Below, piece after piece: positions 52,043-64,000 of a DNA stretch of 64,000 bases (position 1 is the stretch's first letter; the number at the start of each line of letters is the position of its first letter). Location: positions 2,084,001 to 2,148,000 of the forward strand of contig JAQFVV010000143.1 in the NCBI GenBank assembly GCA_028023455.1, written 5' to 3'. This DNA is from Epiperipatus broadwayi. Its lineage: Eukaryota; Onychophora; Udeonychophora; Euonychophora; Peripatidae. Under the pieces are notes generated by a model. It was not told the origin of the DNA. It saw only the letters and a program-made list of their open reading frames with translations, and ran no database searches. The translations under genes were made by a program, and so were the position numbers.

Positions 52043-53040
52043 TTTTTCAAACTTCTGATAAATTGATAAAAAATGAAAATATCATTCAACAAGTTTTATA
52101 TCACATAATGGCAACCACATAATGTGCTTATACACTCTCTAAAACAATATAGTTTATTTCCAAAATGGATCATACAATCCTTGAAAAGGCATGAGCATTA
52201 TTTTTCTAAGTAATGATATTTTTAGTTATAAATTCAAATAAAATATTAAAAATATATATTACTCCAGATTCCTGATCAAACTTTGAATCCTATAATTGAA
52301 TATCAAATATCTTATTTAGAAACTAGGTAATATATAAAAAAACAAATATACATCTTATTCTAGGAAAATAAATGGATATTTTTAGAATAAGGAGATTATG
52401 TTAGCATGTTTAAGGCGCAGGTTTTGAAGGTTTAAGCCTTTCATGTATTATAATATTATTTGCTTGCACTTAATAAATTTGATATATTTATATTAATTAT
52501 GAAGTAAATGGTTAAATAAATATTAATTGTTTTTGAAATATAGTCATATGTAACTTATATATAGACAAATATATATATATATACATATTGTAATCATTGG
52601 GTTACATAGCACACAATAATATAGTGTGTGTGCATATATATATGTAAAATAAAAGAAAAGTAGAAATAAACACAGACAAAAATTGTAGTAGATATTTTCT
52701 AAATTCACTGAAATAAAAATAATAAATAAAGTGTTAAATAACTCTGGATTTAAAATAATATTTTATTATAAAATTAAATATTTAAAAAAGGTCTGATAAA
52801 TAAAAATTAATATTTTTATTCTGATTTTGAAAATTTAAAAATAAGCCTGTTTTCTGATAATTGTAAAAATGTCTATTTTTGAAATCTATTAATTTGTAAA
52901 TTTCTATTATCTGAAAAAAACACGTATGTAGATTCCAAAGGATTAAAGTTAATTGAAATCAACTTTTTCCAATCACACTTTGATAAAAATTTCAAGCTTA
53001 TTTTCAAAAAGGATTAGACAGATTGAAAACAGTCACTATG
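52043..53040. other. AT-rich region, no gene seen
   Basis: No coding quality frame. Short TA runs occur near 52569-52583. Confidence 0.45.
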
Positions 53041-53700
53041 TTTTTATCACATGACCCAACCAAGATTATAAAAAGACTGATTAAAAAATATCAGTTAGTG
53101 TTTTGTAGGCAGTTTTGTAAGAGTTAGCCAGAAGAGTCTGGTTTTAATATTTTAAGCAGTGGCCAACTAGACCAACTGCAAAGTTTTGCTTTAATATTTT
53201 TGAAAAGTGATTAGCAAAGTTGGCTAAAATATTTTGTGAAGAGTTGGTAACTGTAATGAGAATGGCCACAGTAAAACTAGCTGTAGAGATAGCTGGCAGA
53301 ATAGCTACCATCAACTGATGTAGCTGAACACAGGATAGTAGTTCCTGGAACTGCTACTATTTTCCTTCATAGGAGTTTTGATTTACTTGAAGCTGGGTCA
53401 CTTCTTAATCAATAGGCTGAACAAATGAAGACAAAATAGCTTGCTGACCTGAAGCTTACTAAATCCAAGTCTAGGGAACCAACTACTGAAGGGAGAAAGC
53501 CAGCCATACCTGAATTGCATACTTTTACCTGATGATGACATTTGCCTGGATTGACAAAAAAGCAGCTTGCCCAGGAGGAAAACCAGCTGAATAAAGGAGT
53601 AGTTATATATATGCTACTGTGTCTATATATAGAGAAGCACAGATGAACATAATATATACAGTGAGTTGTATTTTTTTAATATTCCTTATAAAAGACATTT
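53041..53700 (+). mobile_element. LTR-like module with TATA and initiator
   Basis: TATAAAAAG at 53067-53075 is followed by TCAGTTAG at 53091-53098, the expected TATA-to-initiator distance. GGTAACTG at 53246-53253 resembles a splice donor. The following 400 bases are more balanced in composition than the surroundings but contain no long frame. The order matches the modules at 62315 (+) and 4806 (minus). LTR origin is inferred. Confidence 0.35.
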
Positions 53701-53712
53701 TAACTTGATAAC

Positions 53713-53716
53713 TTAA
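53713..53716 (+). repeat. TTAA target site of the piggyBac-like MITE
   Basis: TTAA lies directly before the element and again at 54463-54466, as piggyBac transposition requires. Confidence 0.75.
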
Positions 53717-54462
53717 CCCTTAAACCGCTAATTAAATCATTGGTTGTATGAGGTAAAAATCAAATCTTTTAATTGGCCAACTCACAAACTGAAGACAAAG
53801 CCTATTGTTAAAACATATTCGCCTATAATATTAAATTCAACTCAGATACGTTTATAAAAAGTATATAATTAATTTTTCAGGTCATGAAGAAAACGAAAGT
53901 TCTTTCAAAAATAAATTGCTATTTATTTATTCTAAGATATTCTATATCGGCAACATAAAAGTTATAATGTAAACAAAAAGATCGACTTTTACGTTATAGA
54001 AAAGTAAATATTTCTTTTTACTACATCTTCAATATATTTACTTAAATCTTCAATATTTTTCGAAAATAATTTTGTTTTTTTATTATTCTCTCTGAAAATT
54101 ATGTTTAATTTCCATAAATATTATTTAATAATAATTTAAATCGTATTCGAAATGAAAATCTCAGCGTTTTTCTTTATTTTCTTTGATCAGGCAGTTTCTT
54201 TGTTCTTTCCAGCCAATCAGAATGTCTTTTTCGGCTGAGAGCATGCTAAGAACCAATCACAAATAATGTTCCTTCTTTGTTTAGGTTTAAATGCGTTTTT
54301 TTTTATTTTTTACTTCTAAAATAAATCGGAAGATGTCACCATCGTACAGAACTTTTAAAAACGAATTCAATACGTATTTAACGAATTTTATCGTATGAAA
54401 ACGAACTGAGTTAGAGTGATTTTAGATGTCGACGAGGAGTCTCGTCGAGCGCGGGAAAAGGG
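53717..54462. mobile_element. piggyBac-like MITE, about 746 bp
   Basis: The element starts CCCTTAAACCGC and ends GCGCGGGAAAAGGG, which inverted is CCCTTTTCCCGCGC, so the outer CCCTT and CCGC match. It sits between TTAA sites. Subterminally, CGACGAGGAGTCTCGTCG (about 54430-54447) folds into a 7-bp stem hairpin, a layout common near the ends of piggyBac relatives. It holds no transposase frame. Its CpG content is high for this region, suggesting a relatively young insertion. Confidence 0.75.
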
Positions 54463-54466
54463 TTAA

Positions 54467-55904
54467 AGTAAAATTTGCTTGAGTCAAATGTCTAAAAGAG
54501 AAAAGATTTGCTATATATATTTTGCAAAGAAATAATTTTCATATTCATTAAAAGAAGAATATATAATTTAAATGCAAGCATAATTTTGTTTGACTTAAAA
54601 TCAAAAAAGCAAATCTTTTAAATTGGTCTAAAAATGCTGATAATTAATCAACAAGTACTTGTCAAAAATATTGACTATACATTTTTTTAAGAAAAAAAAA
54701 GAGAAAGTATAAACTGAAACTAATTTTAAATATATCTATATTTTATTTATGCACACACGTATATGCATGAAATTTATGTATACTTTCCAAAGAAATTAAT
54801 AATGAAAATATAATATTATTGCTGTTAAGTTAAAATATGATGTAAATGTCAGCGTGTGCACACATGCACACACCTGTAAAATTTAATCATTTTTTTTATA
54901 ATTATTTTATGTTAATTGAAATGTTTTCATTATATATTATAAAATGCACATCTGTGTATGAATATATGTATGCATTTATAGATACTTATTAGGAAATATT
55001 GTAAATCAACATAAAAACTTTAGTTGTGTATATAATTTTGTATATTTTTCAAAATCAGAACCTTTATCCTATAAGATCTTAATTTCGTTTTTTTTTATAT
55101 TAATAATAAACTTGTATTTAATTGTTAAAAATTGTATTAAATCATCATTTGGTGGTCACATACAGTAATAGAGCTTGTGTTCTCTGAGCTAGACTCATGC
55201 ATGGGATGAATATATAAATGGGGATATGTATTTAGTGCTTTTGGGCATCCAGCGATAATCAGTCATCATCATCCTGGTTGGCACATAAGATTATATTCTT
55301 TAAATCCCATGCACTATATTTTATTTTAGTTTAGTTTTATAGAAAATTTAAGTTTATAGTTGGCCAGTATATTAATAGTACTTAAGTGGCCAGAGCATTG
55401 ATGATGATCAGCATGTTTTAAATGTCCCAATTTCTGGTTATTGTGTATTCTAATGGATGGGCACTAAGTTGGTGCATCCAAGTTATGTTTAAATAAATGC
55501 CCAAGCTGGCAAAGGCTCAATAGTTAGCCTGGTCTACAGAAGACCCATTTTCAATCCAGTTGCAAGATTGACTGTTAATTTATAGATTTTATTGTTCAAA
55601 TCCAGCCACAAGATGAACTGTTGATTTAATTGATATTATTGATCATTTATGACAATGAATGGTGTTTTGAGTAGTACTCATACTTCCTTTTTGATAATGC
55701 TGTTTGATGGTTAAGTATGCTTTTAGTTGCTCTTCTGATCTCTGTGATCTCTCAGAGATTCTCTAATCTCATGCTCTTATAAAGTACTATATTACTTATA
55801 TATACTTTTATAAATTATTGATATTTCATTTTAAATTGACTGTGAGTGATGATCGTTTTCCATCACCACAGCTCAAAATCTTTTTCCTTCCACTTCGTAC
55901 CACC
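54467..55904. other. AT-rich region with an unassigned block
   Basis: 54467-55140 is plain AT-rich. 55150-55560 is less AT-rich, with words such as CTGAGCTAGACTCATGCATG and GTGGCCAGAGCATTGATGAT, likely repeat-derived. I cannot assign the family. No coding frame was seen. Confidence 0.35.
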
Positions 55905-56605
55905 CCACCCCATTACAATATATAATAGTCAAAATTACCCCAAATCCAAAACTCAAACAAACTATCCAAGAAAATAAAATCTACAACACAACCAATGGTT
56001 TCACTGCTACAAGCAGACTTCTCAACTGTAAACAACTACAAAACAGTAACATATGTATATTAAACATTACTCACATTTCCATTTACTTTCCATCCAACCT
56101 TATTATTAAAAGAACTTTTAAATAAATTAATTGCTTCAGAATCATAAATTTTTAATAATAGATTCTTTAATTCTTTTTATGTCACTACTCTCAAAAAATA
56201 TAACCTTAGCTTCCTCAAAATTAATAGTGTGGCCTGCATCTTTTTCATGGACATACTAAGCAGAATTAAGATATTTATTTCTAACCCTACTTTTATGTAC
56301 CCATATTCTTTCATTTAAGCTCAAACTACCCTGACCTATATAAACCTTTTTACAAAAACAAGGGATAATATACACTATACTAGGAATAATTTTCCTATCA
56401 AAATGTTTCATTTGATATTAATATTAAAGATGGATGGGCAATAAATGTAATTGTGGGTAATGTTTAATATAAATATGTTCTTGTTTTATAGTTCTTTACA
56501 CTTGAGAACTCTGCTTGTAGCAATGAAACCATTGGTTGTGTTGCAGATTTTATTTTCTTGGCTAGTTTGGTTGAGTTTTGGATTTGGGTAATTTTGATTA
56601 TTTAT
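55905..56605 (-). mobile_element. Penelope-like element fragment with inverted arms
   Basis: A GIY-YIG endonuclease relic on the minus strand (56142-56414) lies between two inverted arms of about 180-190 bases. The left arm is 55905-56095 and the right arm is about 56425-56605, which reads as its reverse complement (shared words AAACCATTGGTTGTGTTG, GATTTTATTTTCTTGG, GAGTTTTGGATTTGGG). Penelope-like elements are known for terminal repeats that are partly inverted and for 5' truncation. The RT part is absent. The left arm would be the element's 3' end. Confidence 0.75.
56142..56414 (-). pseudogene. GIY-YIG endonuclease relic (Penelope-like)
   Basis: Ninety codons on the minus strand read through with one internal stop (codon 53). 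Motifs in order are VYIIPCFCKKVYIGQG (GIY-YIG core, with the first motif changed to VYI), LNERIWVHKSRVRN (with the catalytic-type Arg), HEKDAGHTINFEEAKVI, and ESSDIKRIKESIIK (with the conserved Glu). This is the endonuclease found after the RT in Penelope-like retroelements. The internal stop and missing RT make it a relic. Confidence 0.8.
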
Positions 56606-57599
56606 TAACTAGTTTAGCTTTATGTTTTTAATATATATATATATATTGTGCCCTTTTCTATAGGTCGGTAACAATTCATAACAGTTAATTACTAAAAAAA
56701 ATTTAAATTTAAAATATGTTCTTTTAATACATTAATTGTATTAAGTCAATTATATCTTTAAAGTACAATTTGAGGCTAAAGCAAGTACGTAGTATATAAA
56801 ATTATAGCGAATTATTTAAAAATGGTTATGTAAAGCTTAAAAATATTGTTTCATATGGTTGTAAAAGCTGGCCATATTAAATAACACAGCTGTAAATAAT
56901 TAAAAGTATATTTAATAAATTCGATTTTAATAGTTTAAAACATATAATTTAATAAATACAGTGTTTAAATTTATAAAGTCATATTTAATAAGCAAAAATT
57001 AATATCGTACATTTTAAAAATAAACTTTATGATGGTGAGAATTGTATTTAATTCTATATTTTCTAAATTATTCTTCCAAATTTTTATAATTATTTTATAT
57101 AATATAATAAGTGTATCAATTTTATTAGTCTAGGCAGAGAAATAGATTGAAAATCATCTGTCAAAGTTATTAATCAGGTGACTTTTAATGTATACTATCA
57201 CACACACGCGTGTTTGAATTAATAACAAAGTTTAAAATATTTTAAAAGTTATATTATAGAATTGGATAGAATTATTGCCTATCATAAAAGTAAATAGTAT
57301 TAAACATTAAGTTAACTATCGTATGTAATGTTTTAAATAATGTAATAAAGACGAATACATTCATAATATAAAAATTAAATATTTTATTTAAATAAAAATA
57401 GATAAATTGAATATTAAGAAATGGAATAAGTTATTGAATGTTATTTTAAAAGTTATTTTAAATGTTTAAATAGTTTTAATAAAATAATAATTTATTTAAA
57501 AGTGGTATTTTAAATAATATTTTAAGTTCATTACGTCATAATTTCTAATTTTGAAAATTCAATTCTACTATAAACTAAAAATATGTAAATTTGTTCTCA
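56606..57599. other. AT-rich region, no gene seen
   Basis: A (TA)n run lies at 56630-56646. No coding frame and no clear repeat boundaries. Confidence 0.5.
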
Positions 57600-57680
57600 A
57601 GCTAAAGTAAGAATTAACCAATAGGAATAGGTATTCTTACAGACTATAAATATCATCGTAACTAAGTTATCGGGGGAGAT
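57600..57680 (+). promoter_or_regulatory. CCAAT plus TATA promoter-like cluster
   Basis: CCAAT at 57618-57622 is followed by TATAAATA at 57645-57652, then a less AT-rich start-like stretch GTTATCGGGGGAG (57667-57679). The combination stands out in this AT-rich background but could be part of a retroelement rather than a cellular gene. Confidence 0.35.
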
Positions 57681-60600
57681 TAATAATGTATTGAAACCGG
57701 AGAAAGTCAATTTTTTTTTTGTACTTTCTTATCGTTTATTTTGCAAAAACTAATTGATAATTTTAAAGTGTTTTTTGCAAAAGAAAGTTTTAGTAAAAAA
57801 TTATATATTTAGAAACTTCGTGGAGATGATTTTCTAATTTTTTAAAGTACTTACCAGTCGTATTTTATCTAAAAGTTTAACCTAAACTTCGCAATAAAAA
57901 ATGGATATACGGTGGAATAAAATGGATATAAGTTGTAATGCTGAAAAAATATTTGAAATATTTATTGATACAGTTTTATTAATATTTCACTGAAGAACTG
58001 TTTTGGTACATAAAAAAAACCACAGATCGGACATTATACGGAGTCTAAAAAAATGTATTGAAACGTATTATTTATAAGTTTATCTAAGATTTATTTTAAA
58101 ATGGTGATAAGACAGTTATGTCTCATGAATTATTTTATAGATTATTATGTTCAAAGGAGTAAAGTGTTATATACTTTCTGAAGGTGGCATTTTTTTAAAA
58201 GTGTTTTCAAGAATTAAAGAAAGAGCCCAGGAAAATATGTTACAGAAGCATTTTGGTATTAAAATATCCGTTCTTCGAATTATTTAAAATGTACTTGGAA
58301 AAGATTTGTTCAACAGTACTTGAAGTTTTTATTTTAAAAGAGATTTATAAAAAATACCAAACGAAAGTTTAAATGCATCAAGAAGGAAACTTATATAAAA
58401 AAGTGAACATATAGTTGAATAAGAGATGGATCCATGGAAATACAAATAGTACTTAAAAGTTTATCGAATATTTTTAAAGTTAAATTAGATGGATTGATGC
58501 ATCGGATATGCAGAGAATATTGATAGAGAAGATTAAGAAGCTTCATGGGATTAATTAATATTATGATTTAATAATTATCGTCCTAAAAACTAAAACCAAG
58601 GATTATTTTCTAAATTTTACTAAATGGATTAATAATTATTTTTATTTTAAACTTTAACGCGCTTGGAGAACATTTTTGGAAAACTCTAGAGAAAATAATA
58701 AGCATTTTGGATTTATCAGGAACTATCGTCAAGAAAATATGTAACTATAGTTTTGATTCTTTTTATTTTGTTAACCTAGTTTAAATCTAAATTTTTTATA
58801 TAAGATTAGAAAAAACATAAAAACATTAATTTATTAATATTAAAATTTTATAATATAACAATCTAATAATTTAGCTAAAAATATTTTAATATAAAGTGTA
58901 AGGGTGTGATTTTTTTTTTTATATCTGCAATGCTCAATTGGATAAAGAAAAGCCTACTGAACACGATGACTAGATAAAGGTTATTGGTAATAATAATAAC
59001 TATTGATAATTTATAATGTATATTTTTTGTTTTCTTTAGATCATCCATAAATTGGAAGAATGAAGTGTAAAAGTTTTTTTTTTTACTTATATGTAAACAC
59101 ATTTTTATACAACATTTTAAAAAACATTATGAGATAGGATTGATTTGAAAATATGCATACGACAATTTTTTTTTTTTTTTTATTAGTGATATAATCCAAC
59201 ATAACAAATAATTATGTGATTCTTTTAAAATTTTCATGTCATTGGATATTCAAATATTGTCTAAGTAGATTGTATATGATTAAACATACAGAGCAATGAA
59301 GTAAGCAACTTTTTTTATGGGATCGTAAGATTGTTTAACTATTAATGAATTTTATTTATTGTTTTTGTAAATGCAGATAGTTATTTATCGATGTAAGTTG
59401 TAGAAAAATCTTGAGAAATAATGTTGAGATAGTGGCTTGGAAGTACTTAGTGAACAGGAAACCAAGATGATGTTTTAAGAAATAGGATGTTATAAGGAAT
59501 GGGAATAATATTTAGTTTTTATGTGGTTATCAGCATAGTTAACATAGCCCTATGACTGATACACATTTTATTTGGACAGTGTTTATATTTCTTTAAATAT
59601 TTGATGTTCTAATAAAGCTGAAGAAATAGCTTTAACATCGTCCCTGTATTAGAGAATATTAGGCAGGTAAATGCCATACCTCTTCGCACTGTGCCATGAT
59701 TTTGAGATATGTTAAGAGTAATACTCTAGCTTTCTTCCTTAATCCTATGCATCTGTTTTTGCTATCTTTATTTCATGTAACTGCATCGTTTAGTAAGATA
59801 TTTTAAAAGAAATGATAAATAATTTAGAACTAAGGTTGTGCTATCGTTTTTGGATAACATTAGTTTATTTGCTTATAAGAAGCAGAATATTATAACTTAA
59901 AATTGAAGATCCAAAGTATCCTAAGGAAAGAAAAGAATCATAGAATATATTTTGAATTTTATTTCAGAAATGAAATATAAACTTTTTTTAAAATAAAGTA
60001 TCTAAACAAAGATATTTTCTTTAAAGTGATAATAATTTTAAATGCTTTAGTATTATTTTTTTTTAGAGAAAAATAAGTATTGCATATTTTTAAAATACAA
60101 TAGTATAAAGTAAATTATGTAAACAATATGCATAGTATATTTTTGTTTATTGATTAACAGAAATATATTGATGATTACACTTATATCATACTAAAGTAAG
60201 GCTTAAAGAAGAATATATTATGATTAGTAAACATTGTGTGATAAATACTAAAATCTAGTACTTAATTTTGGATAATATTTTGTGTAACATCTTTGACTTT
60301 GCAAGATGAAATTTTTTTTTAATATTTTGAGAAGTCCATACTCATTATAAAATTTTGTTTTCTATGGAATGTTTTCTAAGTACGAATTTTTTTTAAAAAA
60401 ATAAGATAGTTTAATAATATTAAGGATAAAATGCTGTTGCTAATAAAGTAGATAAATTTATTTGTAATAAGTTAATCATAATGAGAAACCAAATAGTAAC
60501 ATTTTTTTTTAAATTTTGTCCTAAATCTAAATAAAGATGTAATTAAAATATAAATTATTTTTTATATATATAATCTGGTAGATCAAACTGTAAAGTAAAA

Positions 60601-60690
60601 AAGTCCACTGTAAATAGTGTAAATAAATTGTTTATTTATTTGTTGTTAGTAATAAACTTTGTTAAATTTTGTTATTTAAAAAATTTGGTG
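57681..60690. other. About 3 kb, possible long LTR or non-coding unit
   Basis: No open frame beyond chance. It begins after the promoter-like cluster, includes AATAAA in TAGTAATAAACTTTGTT (about 60645-60660), and ends at TTTGGTGTCCGAG (60688-60700), which looks like a primer-binding site. That would make the whole a very long LTR, but no second copy or coding part is present. A non-coding transcription unit is an equal possibility. Confidence 0.25.
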
Positions 60691-62199
60691 TCCGAGTTAT
60701 TTATTTCTCCACATCGCTGCATGAAATCATGATATATGCATAATAATCGAAACAAATATATAATTTTGCACATAAGATAAATAGAGAATTATTTTAAGAA
60801 TTTAAATATTTTATTGGTATTCATTTTAATTAAATAATTATAATTTTACATTATTTTATTGGTCATAAATCAGTTATCACAATAGTATACTGAATCAGAT
60901 GCTATCAGTTGCCACACATATTTTGTTTGTCAGATTATCATATGCCCCCACGTATTTATTTATTATATTCATGAAGATAAAAGATCATATTATATTATTT
61001 CATTATTTTATTATGGTAATAAAAATATAACGAAAAGAAAAGATATACAGAATTAATTAAACAATGAACAATATTATTATTGTTATTTATTATTATTAGT
61101 TTCAGTGTAGTAGATTATGACATAAAATCCCTTCTCATATTTTACTACTGTATTTTAAAATTAACTTAGAATAAATTTTATGAACCTGAGATTATTTTAT
61201 CGAGCTAGATTATTATTAAATAGAAGATTAAGATTTAATTATTAGTTTAATCTTAGTGAGTAGAAGTTATTAAAGTCATAATAATACTATGAGTTTGTTA
61301 TTTGAAATAGTAATAAGAGGGATAGTGTTCATATGCCATTGAGGTAGTATCCTGTAGGATATTGGCTCAATGTAATCTATCTTGTCACCTGTATTTTCAC
61401 TTCAAGTCTCATGAAAATATTAAATATTTATTTAATTAATTTTTATAAACTGAACCTTATTCATATTTTAAATTTGAGCTAGTGAAATATTTTAATTTTA
61501 ATACTGAATATTTTAGTTATTAATTATTAACTGAGATAGAACCCGTTTTATTTTATACTATTCTGAAGTGGAGATGCATGAGAGCAAGGTTAGATTATGG
61601 CACCCAACATGGTTGGCATGATGTGTAGTGGAGCTACACATAATGTAGGTTAGAATATATATATTGAAGCAGTTGATGTCTAATCATCATCAAGCGTCAT
61701 GCTTCACCATCTACACTAATCTACTGTGGGGCCCACAATTCAGACCTCACCATATATATATGCCATTCACCCACACACTGTATGCATAATGATTAGAGAA
61801 ATTAGTAAAATTAATTATATTTAGTAAAGTAAAACAGTAGTTTGCATGATGAATATATATATATAAACGAAGCAATAATGTTATTAATATTTATTGCTGA
61901 AAATTAAACATTTCTTATATAATTGTCAATCTTTTTATATATATGTATTTTAATTAAAGTGTTGGAATGTAACAACAAAGAAAAATGGAGAGGGCTCGAA
62001 ATACTGAAATAATCTTTATCTAGATTCAGATCATTTTCATTAATTAAAATCATAAATCTTAATTAAAATCAAAAGCAAGTCTTTTGTTAGTTGTTTTCAA
62101 ATCTTTAAAAATATCTACAATGGTATTTCGAGCCTTATCTGTTTTAAAAATATTTTACTAATTAAATGTTTTTTATTTAATCAGGAGATTACAGAGATA
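60691..62199. other. AT-rich region with one unassigned block
   Basis: 61560-61790 is less AT-rich (CAACATGGTTGGCATGATGT, TCATCATCAAGCGTCATGCT, CTACTGTGGGGCCCACAATT) and is probably repeat-derived. The rest is AT-rich. No gene was seen. Confidence 0.35.
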
Positions 62200-62204
62200 G
62201 CTGT

Positions 62205-62300
62205 GGGCAACTGAGATTGGTCAAGAGGTCAGCTCAACTGCCTTGCACTTGCAGGCAGTTGCCCAGGTTGCGGGTTTGTGTCCCGGCCGATGCTATGACA
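62205..62300 (+). repeat. tRNA-like (pol III) sequence, possibly SINE head
   Basis: TGGTCAAGAGG (62218-62228) fits box A. GGTTTGTGTCC (62273-62283) is two bases off box B, at a usual distance. Between them AACTGCC/GGCAGTT form a perfect 7-bp hairpin. No complete tRNA cloverleaf was drawn. It could also be the upstream part of an LTR, since a TATA box follows at 62315. Confidence 0.35.
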
Positions 62301-62314
62301 TTTAAAAAAAAGGG

Positions 62315-62618
62315 TATATAAAAAGGGCCATAGAACAAAAGAAGTTGTTTTCAGTCAGCTGAGTTTAGTTCAGTTTTAGTTGAGTTGAGTTTAGTTGAGT
62401 TTTAGTTACTTTTTTCAGAAGTGTTTCCAGACCTTAAAATTTTAAGAAGTCAACAGAAGTTCAGTGCTATGAACTGTGAGTAGAAAAGAAGCACTTTTCT
62501 CTCTCCTTTCGGAGAACTGTTTGCCTGCAACTGCCATGTTCCATCTGACCGGCCGTACACAATGACTGTCACTGTTCCAACTGCTGACTGCTAATAATGC
62601 TGCTATCCTTAGGTAACC
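62315..62618 (+). promoter_or_regulatory. TATA + initiator + leader + donor-like site
   Basis: TATATAAAAAG at 62315-62325 is followed by TCAGTCAG at 62351-62358, then a more balanced leader of about 250 bases containing GAGTTTAGTTGAG-type repeats, then GGTAACC (62612-62618) as a possible 5' splice site. This is the best of the promoter-like modules in the window. It lies about 1.4 kb upstream of the candidate DOK exon at 63986, so it could be an LTR or an alternative promoter. Confidence 0.4.
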
Positions 62619-63985
62619 TCACCTTATGTAGAGCTGCCTTCATAAGTAAATACTTTTATAATATGTAGTTCAACCTTTGCATTTTAATTTATATATTAAT
62701 TTATAAGCTTCTGCTAATTTTGCTTTTAAACTCTCTCTCTGTAATCCCTTACTAATATAATGTATTTTCACTTACCTTTCGTGTTTAATTTATGTTATAT
62801 AGCTTTGTGCGGCTCAATTAAAGATTTAAATTATTTTGTTTAATATAGATATAGAATTTATTTTCTTTAATATGCCAATGTCCGTCAATCTTGCGATTTT
62901 AATGAGGGTTTATTTTCTTTGGTTAATGAGAAAGAAGCAGGGGCTTCAATTAAATTTATTAGTAAAGTTGTATTCATTTGTAACAGAAATCGCTTGCTAG
63001 ATTGGTGTCATATTTAAATCTTTTATTCAATTTTTTTATCTAAAATATTTTATTGTGGATGCATATTTTACTTTCTTATTTAAATTTGTCTTTAAATTTC
63101 CATTTTAAAAGATCATGAACCTTCACATAATTAATCCATTCCTTCTTGCTGTTGCCTGAAGGGCTAATTCTATCAGTTAATATGTATATGGGAATCGAAA
63201 TTAAATATGAAATTTTGTTAGTTTAATGTTTTAGTTAAAGAGTTATTTTCTAGTATAATATTCTGAATGATTCTTTGTGTAAATATATCATTGCACAGGA
63301 GTCAAACCATTTACAGGCTTTCAAATATAATATATTAAGTTTATCACCCAGATATAATGCTGCTGGCCTATTTTTCCTTTCTCTTATGGTACTTCCACAT
63401 ATATCTTCTTATTGCTTTGTTATTGGAGACTTCGGAAATCCAAATCTCACCTCCTACTAATTCTCAAAAATGTTCATAATCAGGGGTATACGCTACTCCC
63501 TGTGGAATGCAAGGTTTATAGTGTTTTGATTGTGCTCTGGCCTTCAAACCAAACCTCTCCATCAATATTATCGTCAAAATGGCGGACGTATCACCCCTCA
63601 TTCATTATCAAATGTTTTAAAATGATGAAGTATTCAAACTACCATAAGATCTGTATTTCTTTAATATGCTAGCATCATTATTGTTTTAGTTAATGGATTT
63701 ATGCCTGTTTGATCTTTCGTTATGTGTTGGAAATAATGACTCATTCATGAAATGTGCCAACATGCTAATTAATCAGTAAGTTTAATGATTGTATCATGTA
63801 TCCTCGTAAATGTAGTGCATTGTTTGTTTCTTATTTATAAGTTCGAAAGACATCTTTTCAAACAATGCCAATAAAAGTATATATAATGATTTTCATAAGA
63901 TAGATAAATGATTAAAAGTGTATATTTGCCTGTTTATCAAACCAGTGAGTACTAAACCTGTCACGATCTTTTATATTTATTTTAG
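62619..63985. other. Intronic sequence leading to the last splice site
   Basis: 63270-63640 is less AT-rich and holds two overlapping + strand frames (61 and 86 codons) without recognised domains. The end is TTTATATTTATTTTAG, a good acceptor. Confidence 0.4.
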
Positions 63986-64000
63986 GCATCCAGAATGTTC
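63986..64000 (+). CDS. DOK4/5/6: Possible start of the next DOK exon (partial)
   Basis: After a TTATATTTATTTTAG acceptor the window ends with 15 bases that read ASRMF in phase 0. Phase 0 is what the exon at 28447 requires, so the frame is compatible. The stretch is too short for homology. If real, the preceding intron is 35,538 bp. Confidence 0.3.

Noticed and set aside
63275-63672. Two overlapping + strand frames near the window end
   Set aside because: No domain, no clear acceptor or donor, and they are out of context with the DOK reading frame; probably chance in a less AT-rich patch.

Overview
The window is eukaryotic and strongly AT-rich. It has long intron-like stretches without open frames, few CpGs outside some repeats, canonical GT-AG splice sites, and many decayed retroelements and short foldback DNA elements. 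None of the longer open frames starts a bacterial-style gene. The one recognisable gene is a DOK4/5/6-type docking protein on the + strand. Its two exons encode most of the IRS-type PTB domain. That protein, the RTE, L1-like and Penelope retroelements, and the hAT, piggyBac and foldback elements fit an animal with a repeat-rich genome. A lophotrochozoan such as a cephalopod mollusc is my best guess, but this is an inference, not a demonstration.

Layout. 1-9148 is an upstream intron. It holds an LTR-like unit on the minus strand (about 3100-4810), a terminal-inverted-repeat element (5297-6166) and two copies of a foldback MITE family. 9149-9338 is DOK exon A. The next intron (9339-28305, about 19 kb) holds an RTE LINE on the + strand split by an L1-like LINE with a flanking 8-bp duplication, a 245-bp tandem duplication, an LTR-like fragment, and two RTE copies on the minus strand. 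28306-28447 is DOK exon B. From 28448 to near the end is another intron of about 35 kb. It holds SINE-like foldbacks, a repeat-core-repeat family, a retroposed tRNA-Gly copy with a 15-bp target-site duplication, a hAT MITE with an 8-bp duplication, several long palindromes, a piggyBac-like MITE in TTAA, and a Penelope GIY-YIG fragment between inverted arms. A good splice acceptor 15 bases before the end may begin the next DOK exon.

Other signals. A possible terminal exon of an antisense gene lies at 39584-39707. Several TATA-box modules, some with an initiator and a GGTAAC donor-like site, suggest remnants of one LTR promoter class. I see no CRISPR, no operon and no clearly new biological system. 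The most interesting items are the nested LINE insertion, the inverted-arm Penelope copy, the SINE-bearing foldbacks, the repeat-core-repeat family and the candidate antisense exon.
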